Both the position numbers and the translations under genes were made by a program. Shown piece after piece: positions 1 through 12,300 of a DNA stretch of 64,000 nt; the first letter of the stretch is position 1, and each line of letters begins with the position of its first letter. Under the pieces are notes generated by a model. That model did no database searches, was not told where the DNA came from, and worked only from the letters and a program-made list of their open reading frames with translations. The stretch lies in the NCBI RefSeq assembly GCF_003589595.1, contig NW_020653945.1, positions 2,801,584 to 2,865,583 of the forward strand, read 5' to 3'. The DNA comes from Hyposmocoma kahamanoa. Taxonomy: Eukaryota > Arthropoda > Insecta > Lepidoptera > Cosmopterigidae.

Positions 1-40
1 AAAAAGGTACTAGATCCGCTAGATCAGGAATGTAACTTCA

Positions 41-864
41 GGCTCAATTTATATTGCGGCGGAATGGAATAGAAGCGAATTTATGTAACGATATTGCACA
101 TAGCATGATGAACTTTGCGTGGCATATTCCAGCGTGACCACGGTCCATTTTAAACTGCCTCCGTGGCCGAACGGTTACCATGCCGGACTGCCATGCAGAG
201 GTCCTGGGTTCGATTCCCAGGCCGGGAGAAATATGTGTATGGCCTACATTTATTTCTCTCGTGAGTTTGGGTGTAATTTGTGGTTGTCTATGTGTGTGTC
301 CATGGCACCCGCGACACAGGGTTTCCCTAGTGCGGGGCTATGTTGAGTGTGTGCGTTATTATTATTATTATTATTTTTGATATTTAGCGAGAAAAAAGTC
401 GCTATTTAGTCAGTTCTAGTCGTAACAAACTAGTTTAGTAAATCCGCCGTTTCATTGTGTAACCTACAAACTAGATACGAACCAAAATCTTATGCGGAAT
501 ACTCGCGCATTCCGCGCAAGTTTTTGCCCCATATCTAGTTTGTATATTGCGGTGGAAAGGAATGGAAGCGAATTTTTGTAACAATGTTGTATATAGCGTA
601 GTGTACGTTATGGTAAATTGTGTAGCGTACAAACTAGATACTAGAGAGAATACTCGCGTACCTATTCGAGAAAATCCGCAGCTGCCGTCGGCGACACTAG
701 GCCAATCCGCGGGAAGTGGCGCGAAGGCGGGCGCAGTGTGACTTTGACGAAATACTACAGCCTCAAGACACAGTCGCAACATTTCAGCTACCGCGGGCGC
801 GTTTATTCCGTTCCGCCGTATAGTATATTATATACTCGATGGTTTCGCCGCAATGTAAATTGAG
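41..864. mobile_element. Inverted-repeat element F1, rearranged copy
   Basis: It opens GGCTCAATTTATATTGCGGC and ends in the inverse (GCCGCAATGTAAATTGAG). A second start-like module (TATTGCGGTGGAAAGGAATG) lies at 544-570, so the 5' end is duplicated. SINE A at 154-376 sits between the two. The 3' half, with TCCGCAGCTGCCGTCGGC and CGCAGTGTGAC, matches the element at 35047-35392 in reverse. Confidence 0.65.
154..376 (+). repeat. tRNA-headed SINE, family A, full-length
   Basis: It opens with CTCCGTGGCCGAACGGTTAC (A-box TGGCCGAACGG) and continues with B-box GGTTCGATTCC, giving a tRNA-Ser/Leu-like head. A conserved body follows (GAGTTTGGGTGTAATTTGTG, CCATGGCACCCGCGACACAG), then a (TTA)n tail. It sits inside an older inverted-repeat element. 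Open frames across it are meaningless. Confidence 0.9.
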
Positions 865-2789
865 TTTTACTTTCACGACATACGCAATAATCTGTTATTT
901 TTAATCGTATATGAAATCAAACTTCAATATTCAAATCATTATACCAATGTTTTTAACTTTTCTATATTTACAATAATAAAATAAGAAATAATTTAAAAAA
1001 TATTTACAAACAGGGTTGAATCTTTGTCATCGTCTATACAACAAAACCAACTTAATAAATTCATAAATAACGTAGTCTAAGGAACCAATGGATCACACTT
1101 TTTTATTAATGTTTGAGCTTTTACAGCCTCACAGTCTAGTCTCACTTTTATAACCAAATAATTATAACTATTTTTATTTAAAAAAACGACCTCAAAGTTT
1201 GTGGAATTACACCCGTTTGCCAAGTTTTATTGAGAATGGTTAACGGAAGTAGGTTAAATATAAGAAACCGAATTAATTCCTTAATTTGCCACCCTTAAAG
1301 GCATATATTTCCTTCAAATTTGAAAGAAGCAGCACAACAATACGTTCCGCAATTGTGAGAGCGTTAGCCACTTTCTTACGATTTTTCTGTGTTCGATCTT
1401 TGTATTAATAAATTATTAGTACGTATTTCAAAAGTTGTTTCAATATGAATCAAACAAGAAATTATAGTTCTAGTAAATTAAAATTATCCAATTTCAACAA
1501 TAAATTAAATAAAAAAATTATTATCTATAAATTTTGGATACTTACTAAGTTTTTTATAAATGCTATTACAATATTAATGGTTTTTTACTTGATAACATAA
1601 AATGTAAAATTTAACTATTGTATGTTTACATTTTTGACTTCTTATTTTTTGTTTAAATTCCAATTGTTGTAGTTTGTTTATGCTATGCTCATGCTACGTC
1701 CAAAGTGAAATAAGCATTGTGTAAAATATTCGCATGCCAAGTATTGGTGAAATGTACGATCTAATATAATATATTATAAGACCTGCATTGTTAACTACAA
1801 TTTTCAGCGAATAATTGTCTTGTATTCATTCGCATCATGCGTAATTGTTTCGGACGCGTGTCGGATAGAGAAATAGAGACCACAGGGAATTTTTCTGGGT
1901 TAGAAATTTTTGATGAAATCTCATGTAAACTCCATTTTTTGACTAAATTTAGTGCTGATATTTAGTTTGTAAAGAAGGGTATTTTGTTAATATTAGGTAA
2001 CTTCTATACATTTCTCACAGATGGCGCTACGTGACATACACTGTTTAAGAGTCGTACTATCTCAGCTTGAATTAAAATTTTCCCCTTATTGAATCGGTTC
2101 TATTGCGGGAGTCGAGCGGAAGGAACAAGGGCTTTATTTGACAATTTATTTTTTTACAAACGAAATTAATGCCATTTGAAATAAGTTTATAGTATTCGTA
2201 GTGATTGGTAAACAGCGCGTATCTGCAGTAAACCAAATTTTACTGGAGAGGGATTTAACGTTATTACTTTGTTATTTCAATGCCTATGACTTCGACTATT
2301 GCACAGTAAGCATTTATTTATGTTGTCTACGGACTGATAATAATAGATTCCCGTATATGATGCTAAATTTGATGCCACAACATTTACGCGGATTTGATTT
2401 GACCGCTAAATTTCCGAAATGAAACTTATAATCAAATGCTAGTTACGCGTAATTGCACTATGCCAGACGAATTGTTTTGTCAGATTTTTTAACGTATTTA
2501 AAACGTAGTTTTAGCCCATGTTCACGACCTATGGCAGATTTAAAAAAATGCCATCTGATAGTCCTCTATAGTTGAATTATTAAACCATTTAACACGTTTG
2601 TTTTATAATAATTTCTGTTTCTTTTTTTTGTTTTGTATTGTCCGAAAATGTCAATTTAGATTTAAATTTGGCTTGTAATACGCTCAAATTAGGTGCTTAA
2701 TAAAAATCATATAAATCACTGTAAAATTTCAATATTTTCTGTACTATGGATAGATCTATACCTCAAATCAGCTAGAACTTATAAATATT
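865..2789. other. AT-rich stretch, little seen
   Basis: Apart from a family D fragment at about 1180-1245, I see no gene, RNA or clear element. A 73-codon frame at 2201-2422 starts with GTG and looks random. Confidence 0.6.
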
Positions 2790-3112
2790 GAACACCAGCG
2801 GTTGTTACGAACACCAGCGGTCATTATGAACACCAGTGATCATTGTGAACACCAGTAGTCGTCATGAACATCAGTAGTCGTTACGAACTCCAGCGGTCGT
2901 TACGAACACCAGTGGTTTTCATCAACACCAGCGGTCGTTATGAACACTAGCGCTCATTACGAACACCAGTGGTCGTTGTGAACACTATTAGTCGTCATGA
3001 ACATCAGTAGTCATTACGAACTTCAGCAGTCGCTACGAACACCAGTGGTTTCCATCAACACCAGCGGTCGTTACGAACACTAGCGGTTATTACGAACACC
3101 AGTGGGCGTTAT
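2790..3112. repeat. 19-bp minisatellite, 17 units, 7-unit higher-order period
   Basis: Seventeen consecutive units of consensus GAACACCAGYGGTCGTTAY fill exactly 323 bp with no insertion or deletion. Diverged units recur every seventh position: units 4 and 11 end in AGTCGTCAT, units 5 and 12 start GAACATCAG, units 7 and 14 end in CAT, units 8 and 15 start with C instead of G, units 9 and 16 start GAACACTAGCG. The array is therefore also about 2.4 copies of a 133-bp repeat. It begins 17 bp beyond the XPNPEP3 stop. Confidence 0.95.
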
Positions 3113-3128
3113 AAATTAATTTTTCTTA

Positions 3129-3134
3129 TTTATT
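3129..3134 (-). terminator. AATAAA overlapping the XPNPEP3 stop codon
   Basis: On the minus strand the last codons read GAA-TAA-ATAAG, so a canonical polyadenylation hexamer AATAAA spans the stop codon. If used, the 3' UTR would be only about 10-30 nt and would end at the edge of the minisatellite. It could equally be fortuitous, with the real site downstream of the repeat. Confidence 0.4.
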
Positions 3135-3314
3135 CTCGAAGGGTGTATTCCTTGTGCTTCCCAACAATAGCTTCGATGTCGTCGATTTCTTTGACGGCAT
3201 CGGCGGTGAGCACGATAGGATCACTGTCGGTTATCAATACGTCGTCTTCTACACGGATGCCGACGCCGCGGAACTCCGCGGGGACGGAATGATCGTCGTT
3301 GCGGATATAAAGTC
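3130..3314 (-). CDS. XPNPEP3: XPNPEP3 exon 11, last ligand and stop
   Basis: 185 bases with acceptor TTCCGCAG, encoding residues 458-518 and TAA at 3132-3130. It encodes EFRGVGIRVEDDVLIT with metal ligand E480, then ADAVKEIDDIE, which aligns with the human ADCPKEMNDIE end. It is clearly GC-richer than the surrounding intron. The preceding intron is 3.7 kb, the longest of the gene. Confidence 0.96.
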
Positions 3315-6300
3315 CTGCGGAAACAAATTTACGTTGTCATTGATGACGCCAATTGAGGTAATTTATATGACAGGATAAAAAAGAAAATCTTGATGGAATT
3401 TTTTTGTTTGGAAATTTTAATTTACGTGTACTCTTTACACTTTCAACTTGTCTTTGGATGATTTGACAACCGCGATAGCGCTGAATGATTGGTTGAATTA
3501 GTCAAATACTGACAAGTTAAGCCGGGTTATTTGTAAAACACTAACAAACTTCCAGGGCTATATTGCTGACGTCATCATAAACAACAACTTTTATCTTAAT
3601 AATAATAAAAAGTTGAAAAACCAAATACAAAGAGACGACAACAAGCACATAGAAAAATTCGTGAGGAAAGCTGGTTCGTTCCGTGGCTTAGTCGGTATAG
3701 CGTCTGACACGGTATGCTAGAAGATAACGCTTCGAATCCGGCTAGATCGAAGGAGTTTTTCTGAGTATTCGATCTTTGTATTAATAATTATAATAAACTA
3801 GCGGAGTAATTTCACAAAAATAATTGAATATTAATTTAATAAAAATTTTAAATAATAAAAAGATTTATTTCGTCAGTAACGATACAAAAATCTTATATAA
3901 AGGTCTGAGGCAAAAGGCAATGGCTCAGGTTTTTGCTGAACATTGAATGAATGAATGAATGAAATATTCTTTATTGCACATAAAATTAAAATACAATACA
4001 ATAGCTTAAGTATAATAGTAGTAGTAAGTCAATGTGCAACATTGGTTTTCAGCCATTCCCCCTTTCCCTGAGATTTACTGTAATAGGTGGAGGTATAGCA
4101 ATTAAAAGAAAAACTTATATACAATACTAAACAATATCAAATAAAATAGGTATATATAAGTGGCATGTGTACGTGTGCGTGTCTCAGTGTGTGTCTCTCT
4201 CTGGGTGTACATGTGTGTGAGATGTCTTGTATGAGTGCGTGTGGATGTATTTATCTGTTATGGGAAGTTGTGGGTGAATGTGAATGAGTATGTCCATTTT
4301 GGTTTAGAAAAGATTTTAAAACGAGATCTTTCCAGCTAGCGTGATTCAAATACGCCTCAGCTATTTGTTTTTTTTACCTTGATAATATCATAATTATATT
4401 GATATTTATAGTATTTATTAGAACAAGGAGCCATTTGTTTGTATCAGAGACGTATCCAAACGTTTTCTCAGGCTTTTCGTGTTTTAGTTTCTTCACTGTT
4501 TGTGAATTTTAAATTTTTTTTTAAATCAAATAGACAAAGCAATGAATAATTATTGCATATATATCGAATAACTATCACAAAAACTATCTAAGAAAATATC
4601 ATAGTAATTTCGAATTCAGAAAATTATCATTGTGATATTACTAAGTTACTGGTAAAAATTAATTTGTATCTTTTTGTGTTGTACATATGGCAGACAAAAC
4701 TAAATACTGTCGCAACTCAAAATTGTGTCGTTGAGAAAACAAGCTTTGAAAAAATAAAATACCGAATGAAACCAATACATCGCACTGCTATTACAATAGT
4801 ATTGTAACTCTAAATTCGTGAAATTCAAGATTATACCATTGCTGAACGTAAAATTAAATAAAGCGTTATATAATACGAGCGTAATTTTGTGAGTCGCGTA
4901 GTTTGAGTTGTATTCGGTTTCATATAAAAGTACGGTTTGTTTCACACGATCACGCAAAACGAGTTATCTGACGACTCACGGGCGTAATGACGACTGACTT
5001 TCGGTCGCATCGTGAGACGGGCTGGCGCGGGTGGAAGTAGGAGTGAGGGAAGGGGGTCACTTTGGTATAAACGCTTAAAAGCAACTGGATAAAATACGTT
5101 CGTCTGGCGCTCCAACCGAATATCGATCGAACTCACAACTTACAAAATTACGCTCGTCTGACGTCACCCAAAACCGTCGTTAAAATATTATAAGAAACAA
5201 TTAAAAGATATCTACTTAACTCAAAATGGGACAAATCTTATGTGAGCTATATATACATACTCCGTCCAACCATTTATTAACCGACTTCAAAAAAGGAGGA
5301 TGTTCTCAATTCGACTGTATGTTTTTTTTGTATGTATGTTACGTGATAACTCCGGTATTTGTGAACCGATTTTCATGATTCTTTTTTTGTTGGAAAGAGG
5401 GTTCTTCCATAGTGGTCCCATTTAATTTTGAAGAAAATCATCCACCTCTAAGGGTGGCTGCTCACGCATGAAGATTAATTTTTATAAATAGCGCCTAAAT
5501 TTTACTAAGGAGCAATTATTTTAATGGTTGATTTTGCTATTTCTCCAATCCAAGGCGTTTTTCTCTCCATATACTTTGAGTAGTGAGAACCGATTTTTGT
5601 TATCTCCAGTGTCAAGTCCTGTATAGTGGCGAATTTAAGGATATTTCAATAAAACTTAGCAAATAGACGTATTTCAACGTACTTTTGAAGTCGGTTTTTT
5701 TAGTACTCTGTACTGAGATTATTTAACTTTTATCCTAAGCATGCTTCGGAAGTTCCTTAATTAATGACATACAACCATAGACAAAAAATGCAATTTTTCC
5801 TGGACTGTTTTTTTTTAATTTTGGTGAAGCAACGTGCTCTTTAGCTCCGATATTTACCGAGCCAACAGTCATCACTTGAATCCTCAGTAACATTAATTAT
5901 TAATTCTTGAATACACAACATGTGAAACGCAACATCATGATCCCAAATCAGATAATATCTTCTTTTTTGTTGCCTGTAATAAACTTCAGCCTATATGTAT
6001 ATAAAGTTTAATAATCTTTCACGGGAAGTGAGTGATTCGTTTGTCATACACTATTGTATTCTCGGTGAGTATATATTCTCGTTTATACATGGATAATTAA
6101 GTATTATGTATAAATAAAAATAATCACATGATTCGCAATAAGATCCATTCAGTGTTTGAATTTTCAAATTGTGTTTTCCGAATTCCTTAATTTTGAAAAT
6201 ACGACAGTATTTACTATCATGTGCGATATGTACTTCAATAAATTTTTCATTATCTCTTTCTTGGGGTTCCTTTCTTATCAGAGGTTGGACAACATCATAG

Positions 6301-9300
6301 CAATCATGACTTTAGATGCTGCCGCTTTAAAGATCGAAGTGATAAGCAAGCCGAACTATTATATTCCTTCAAATTCTTTAACCAGAGATGCCACTTTTTT
6401 CCGACAGGTGATTGTTAATTACACAGTATCATTATTACAATTTATATGTAATGATAATAATAAATAAATCATTTATTTGGCATCCAAGGCCCACTTGTTA
6501 GTAAATATAGAGACAAACCACAAAAACATACATTATTACATACATTATCGGAAGACGAAATACGTATATTGCTGAATATGTTTGTTCTGTTCCGTTGTGC
6601 CTGTGCACGACTTTTTTGTTTCTTGTGTTGTATGTGTTATGTCTATATGTCTGTGGCTATATCTATTCATAACTTGAAGTTGTTTATCATAGACCACATA
6701 CATACTTTTCTTTCTTCCGTGTTGTTTATTGTGTATCAGATTGTCTGTTTACCTACTTTTTGTTTTATTTAATGTATATTTAGGGGACTATGGGTTTATT
6801 TATAAGTTAATTTTAAAATATGTATTTTTTTGTATGTGTGTAATTGTTTGTCCCTCAATTAAAAAAAAAAATTACGCTCGAAGCGTCGACCCCGTCATCT
6901 CACCAGAACCTGGATGAAATGACGAAGCATCGGCACGTCAAGCCTAGCTGCAAACATTTTTAGGGTGCTGTAGTGACACCGCCAATATGCGAGACTAAAA
7001 CTTAAATATTAAATCGATTTCCGTAAATCAACGGTAGCTACACGTCCAACGAAAAACTTACCCGGCTCCACGGTGACAATCATATTAGTCTGCACGGCAA
7101 CGTTCCTGCGCACGAGTGGCGAGTCGTGTACGTCCAGCCCTAAGTAGTGGGACACGTGGTGTGGACAAAGTCGGTATGCACTCTGAAATAATAAGTACAA
7201 TAGAAATTATACAATGTGTTAATTTGCATTCTAGTCATTCTATATCCGAAATTGAACCCAAATCACTAAAAAAATAAATCGAAAAAAAAATATTTTTTAT
7301 ATAATTGCGGTAGCCATGCTTGATCAAAAGGTCATTGACTTGCACTACACGTGCCACATGTACCGGCAACCATTTGAACAATGACCTATGCGCAGAGAGT
7401 ATGCATTTTAGATCTATTTGGTGGCAGGGTACGAGTAGAGACGGGGGAGTATCGTATCCACCGCGTGATTGGTGGATCATCAGTCGACCTTGCGTATTGC
7501 GTCCACGCTCCGCGATCCCAGGTGGTCGACTCAGAACCTTACGATAACTTACTTGTCGAATGATTTCTTTTCATTTTTATTCACAACACCCGTACGTTTA
7601 CTCGAACTTCTCGACCGGCAAAGGCTACAAACGTTACTCAGAATATAATTATCGAATGAAACTTACCGAACGTCCTATTGTTTACAAATCAAGAACGTAA
7701 TATGGAAATCTCTTATTATTTTAAATAAAGTATGGATTTTGTACCCTTTTATTAATTTATTTTAATGCTAGACTAATGCATTCCTATATTTAAGGCCATT
7801 GACCTACCAACAAATGGACGTCGGGTCTAATACAAAAACCACGAAAAAAATATCCGAAGTTAACCTATACAAACGTGGTGACACGAAACGAAATATTTTA
7901 AATTTAAATTGTAACGTCATTGCAATACTGCCTAATTAAAATTACTTGAACACAAGTGTAATGGAGTAGTCAATAGTAATAATCGTAAATATTAATTAAT
8001 TTTTATATATATCATTATGCCGAAATTTGTACAAATTCACTTAAAGAAATAATAAAGAGTTGGGGATACATACATACAAATATTACTACAAATGTGAAAA
8101 TAAGCGTGTACCATAAGAAATGTACCGATATTCCAACTAAACGTAAACTCAAATAACCGTAATTCCGAAAACCGATTTATAATAAAACCGTTACGCTTTC
8201 GAGCAATTTTGATGCTTTTCACAAAGATAAAATTAACTTTTGTTTTGTAATCTTCGTAAAAAAAATAACGCACACACACTCGCACACACTCGACATAGCC
8301 CCGCACTAGGGAAACCCTGTGTCGCGGGTGCCATGGACACACAAATAGACAATTACAAATTACACCCAAACTCACGAGACAAACAAATGTAGGCCATACA
8401 AATATTTCTCCCGGCCCGGGAATCGAACCTGGGACCTCTGCATGGCAGTCCAGCATGGTAACCGTTCGGCCATGGAGGCAGTTAAACACATACATTTGAC
8501 ATTATGAAAATTCGAGCTAACGTTATTTCGGGCATATATATTTTCTGACATCTGATAGGTAATCCCAAGCCGTAAAACGAGTACAACAATATTTTGTTAG
8601 TTATTGCTAACGTTTAATAAAAAGTCATTTTAAAAATAAGATTAAAATCAACGCGACTCTATAGTTTCTTTGTTCCAAATATTTCAATCGCTTAGGTTTC
8701 GTACAATTGAAAATGACCAAGAAGCTTATATAAGGTCCTTGAAATTGACGTAATGGGTCTCTTTCCATCTTATGCGCATGCAATGTGTAGAAAAAGGACA
8801 GTTAGCTATTTGATGATTTTGTTTGCTTTTGTAATTTATATTTACGATCAATTTATATACAAATTAAATACTAAACAACTGTACAAAATAACACTTTTAA
8901 ATTATAACTATGATATTGTGTTAAATATATTTGTTTAGTGAAAATATAATACAAAATCCTGTTTTTACACTTTACTGCAGTAATTTTTACAAGTTATTAT
9001 TATATGGAAAATTATATGGTACTGCATAATTGACAACCGCGCTGCCAGTCGAACAAACGAAGACTGTGGCGCGATTGACGCTTTCTATGCGATATTAACG
9101 CCCTATAGGTGCGGACACTTCTTAGCGCGAACCCGACGTCCATTTATTGGTAGGTCAATGTTTAAGGCCTTTAAAGTCTTAAAAATGTATATAAAAGAAA
9201 ATTCATTTTTCTTATAATCTATTCCACCGACTAACGCCATAAACGCTGTTGGATAACGATATCGTATCCGAACCCGAATCGAACGTTTTAGCTAGAATGT

Positions 9301-12300
9301 TCTGAATAGCTAGAAAAGCGCCCTTCGATTCGAGAACGGTATCCAGGTTCGATTCCAGGGCCGGGAGAAATATTTGTATCGCCTATATTTATTTCTCCCG
9401 TAAGTTTGGGTGTAATTTGTGCTATCTATTTGTGTTTCCATGTGTGCGTTATTATTATTATTAATAATAAAACTCACTGCTATAAGTTCGTTGCCATCTA
9501 TATTGTGGGGCAGAATCCGTTCCTGCTGCAAGTACGTGCCTAGCAACCGGCACATCTGGTCGAACAGCTGGTCCAGTGGCTGACGTTGCTCGCCTAACAG
9601 CTGGATTAGTCTTTTCTATAATAAATAAAAGACAAAAATATATACAGGGTTAATGAGATCTCGAATATATTCTTGTCTTTCTATTTAAAAATGTAATAAA
9701 CATACCTGCGCAGTAAGGACGATCTCGTAAAGTATCTTATGGTAAGGGTTGAATTTGCCGTTAACGGGCCATGTTCGGGAAAGATCAGAGTTGTACAACC
9801 ATCGCTGACAGCCTGCAAAATAGTTCAGAGATTAGATTACTATATAGTTTCCCAAAGTGGTCGTAGGGGGACGGTAGAAGAGCCCTCGGAAGCAATTGGT
9901 AGGCGTCGATGCTGTCCAGGGCGGCGGCGGTGCTACCGCATTTGAAAAAAAAAATGAATTATCTATATAAAGTACACAATAATAATTTAATAATAAAATT
10001 ATTATATTAATTTAATAGTATAATTTTTTTCTTTGTGATTCTTTGTTATAAGTTAATATAAAAAATACGTGTTTTCAATTATTTTTGTTGTCGTGAGAGG
10101 AGTTGAAATTTTTTTATCTTGCCTAAGTGGGCGGTGAGCCAAAAAGTGGGAACCTATGGATCAGATACTCAACCAAATCTCAAAGTGGTCTTTATAAGGG
10201 TAAGGGTGCTGGTGAAATTACAGGCAAATGGGACTTATCAAGTTATGCCTCTTGCTGACGGGCTCAGTAGCAGTGCTTATAAGATCTATGCGATTTAAAT
10301 CCTTGAATGGCACTGCAACTGTTATAGATAGGCGTGTCGCTTACCACCAGGCGCACAACTTGCTCGTCATCACTTGGTATTATATAAAAAAAAATGTGAT
10401 AGTTTAGCACAAAAATACCTTACCAGTATCCACAAGAAGCATCTCATTGTCGTGCAGCAACTGGTTGTTGGCGACGTAGTGGATGTGCGTGGCCCGGTGA
10501 CCGCCGGCTACGACAGGCGGAAATGCGAGGTGCTCCGCACCCCCTTGGCGAGATGTGAAGTCTAGCACTGCGTTTATTGAGTGTTCCGAAACACCTGGGT
10601 AACACAAATTATTTTTAAAATGTATAAAACTACTTTTTAAATGAACAAAGTTATTTTTTACATGAACAGTAGGTATTATTTTTTATTATGAACAATGCTA
10701 CTTGTTATATTAACAATATTATTTTTAAATGAACAATGGCTAAATGAAAAGGTTTATTTCATCTCATTAACTAGTATACGAGAAATAATACAGAAATACG
10801 AATTAAATAGTGCCCTAATATTAAATTTTATAATGACTGTATTTGCGCGCTGTAAAAGAACTTTAAAATAAAGTTGTATGAAATATTAGTCACTCAATAT
10901 TGACAATTTCTTTCCATTCGTACATTTTTGGCTTAACAAACAAAAGGTACTGCTTATTTCATACAGAAATTTCTTCCTGCAGACCTAAATACCGAACTGG
11001 AGACTATAATTCCAATAATGGGTTTACGTACACAACAAGACAAAAATTATGTAATAATAAAAATAAAAAAAACAATATAAAAAAAGTTAAATTATTAAAA
11101 CTATACAAATACTTATTTCGTACTATAATAACTATAAAGTGGATGGTACAGTAGATAAATAGTGCTACTTAACTCTCATTTTGATAATAGCTAAGGATTT
11201 ACTATCATGAACAGTAATAGGAAGTGCGTTCCAAAGTCTGATCGAATATACTAAAGGCACAAGTAATCATACGTCAATTAAATAGTGCTTGCTATCACAT
11301 GAAAGTAATAAAAACAATACTACACTAAATGAAAAAAAAATTAGGTGTATGTGACATTTTACAACACTTATATAAGCATAAAAAAGTCACCAACTAATTT
11401 CGTTGGTAGAATCTTTATGCCTCCCTTTCGAAAATTTGTCATTTTGCAGATGTATAATCTGTCTTTTTTTAAAAAAGATGGAGTAAAATGACATTTATAG
11501 GGTTGCTAGTTTTCATGAAATTTTCTTTCTTATTCTGCCACCTTACCTATTTCTGCTGCCAAGCAGTAGTAATGTCACCATTGTTGTGGTCCGGTTTTGA
11601 AGGGTAAGGGTGCTGGTGAAATTACAGGCACACGGGACTTGTCAACTTATGTCCCAGGGTGACGGGCGCAGTGGCAGTGCCCCTCAGATCTTTGCGAATT
11701 AAAGCTCTGAGTGGCGTGTGGCTTACCATCAGGCGCACGCACGACTTGATATTATAAAAAAAAAAACTTTTATTTATATACATTTTAACAAGAATAGGTG
11801 GACTTTATTATCTATATTGAATTAAAATGAAAAACTTTGAAATATGTCTCCTCCTTGGTTTAATTCATAAACATAGTTGTAAATATAGTGTATGTATGTA
11901 TGAATTACAAAAATTGACAATTCAAATGAACTTATGCTCAGTAATTGGATGAATAATGGATCGAGGACGATTCAAATGAAACAAGTTCGGCTATTTATTC
12001 CATATGCGTGACCGATATGCAATCGATAATCGATAGAATATTTATCGACTGCAATCTCTAGCTGCTCGCAAGCAGGCACCACCTTTACGCAATGAACTGT
12101 CATTTTACTCCGTCTTCAAAAAGACAGATTATAGCTTTAAGTACACTGAGGTTGCTAAGAATTAACTTACCGGGTTTAGTGCAAGCCATAGCCATGTTGA
12201 TTGACTGCGCGCCTATGCAACAAGTCTCTTTCATAAGCTCGATTTCTGCTGGTGATTTTATAACCCGCATGAAGTGCAGTACGCGTTGGGGGTCGCCCCA

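Noticed and set aside
154..230. Possible functional tRNA gene (and the similar heads at 12409 and 39269)
   Set aside because: A- and B-boxes are present, but each head continues into the same conserved repeat body and tail, so these are SINE heads.
2790..3112. CRISPR-like array
   Set aside because: The units are contiguous 19-mers with no unique spacers, in a eukaryotic sequence; it is a minisatellite.
8037..8495. 152-codon minus-strand frame
   Set aside because: It runs through a full SINE A copy and flanking DNA; the same peptide pieces appear wherever the SINE occurs.
9840..9945. GC-rich stretch next to XPNPEP3 exon 8 as an extra exon
   Set aside because: Exons 7 and 8 already join in phase with the family alignment intact, leaving no missing residues; the stretch is probably a repeat fragment.
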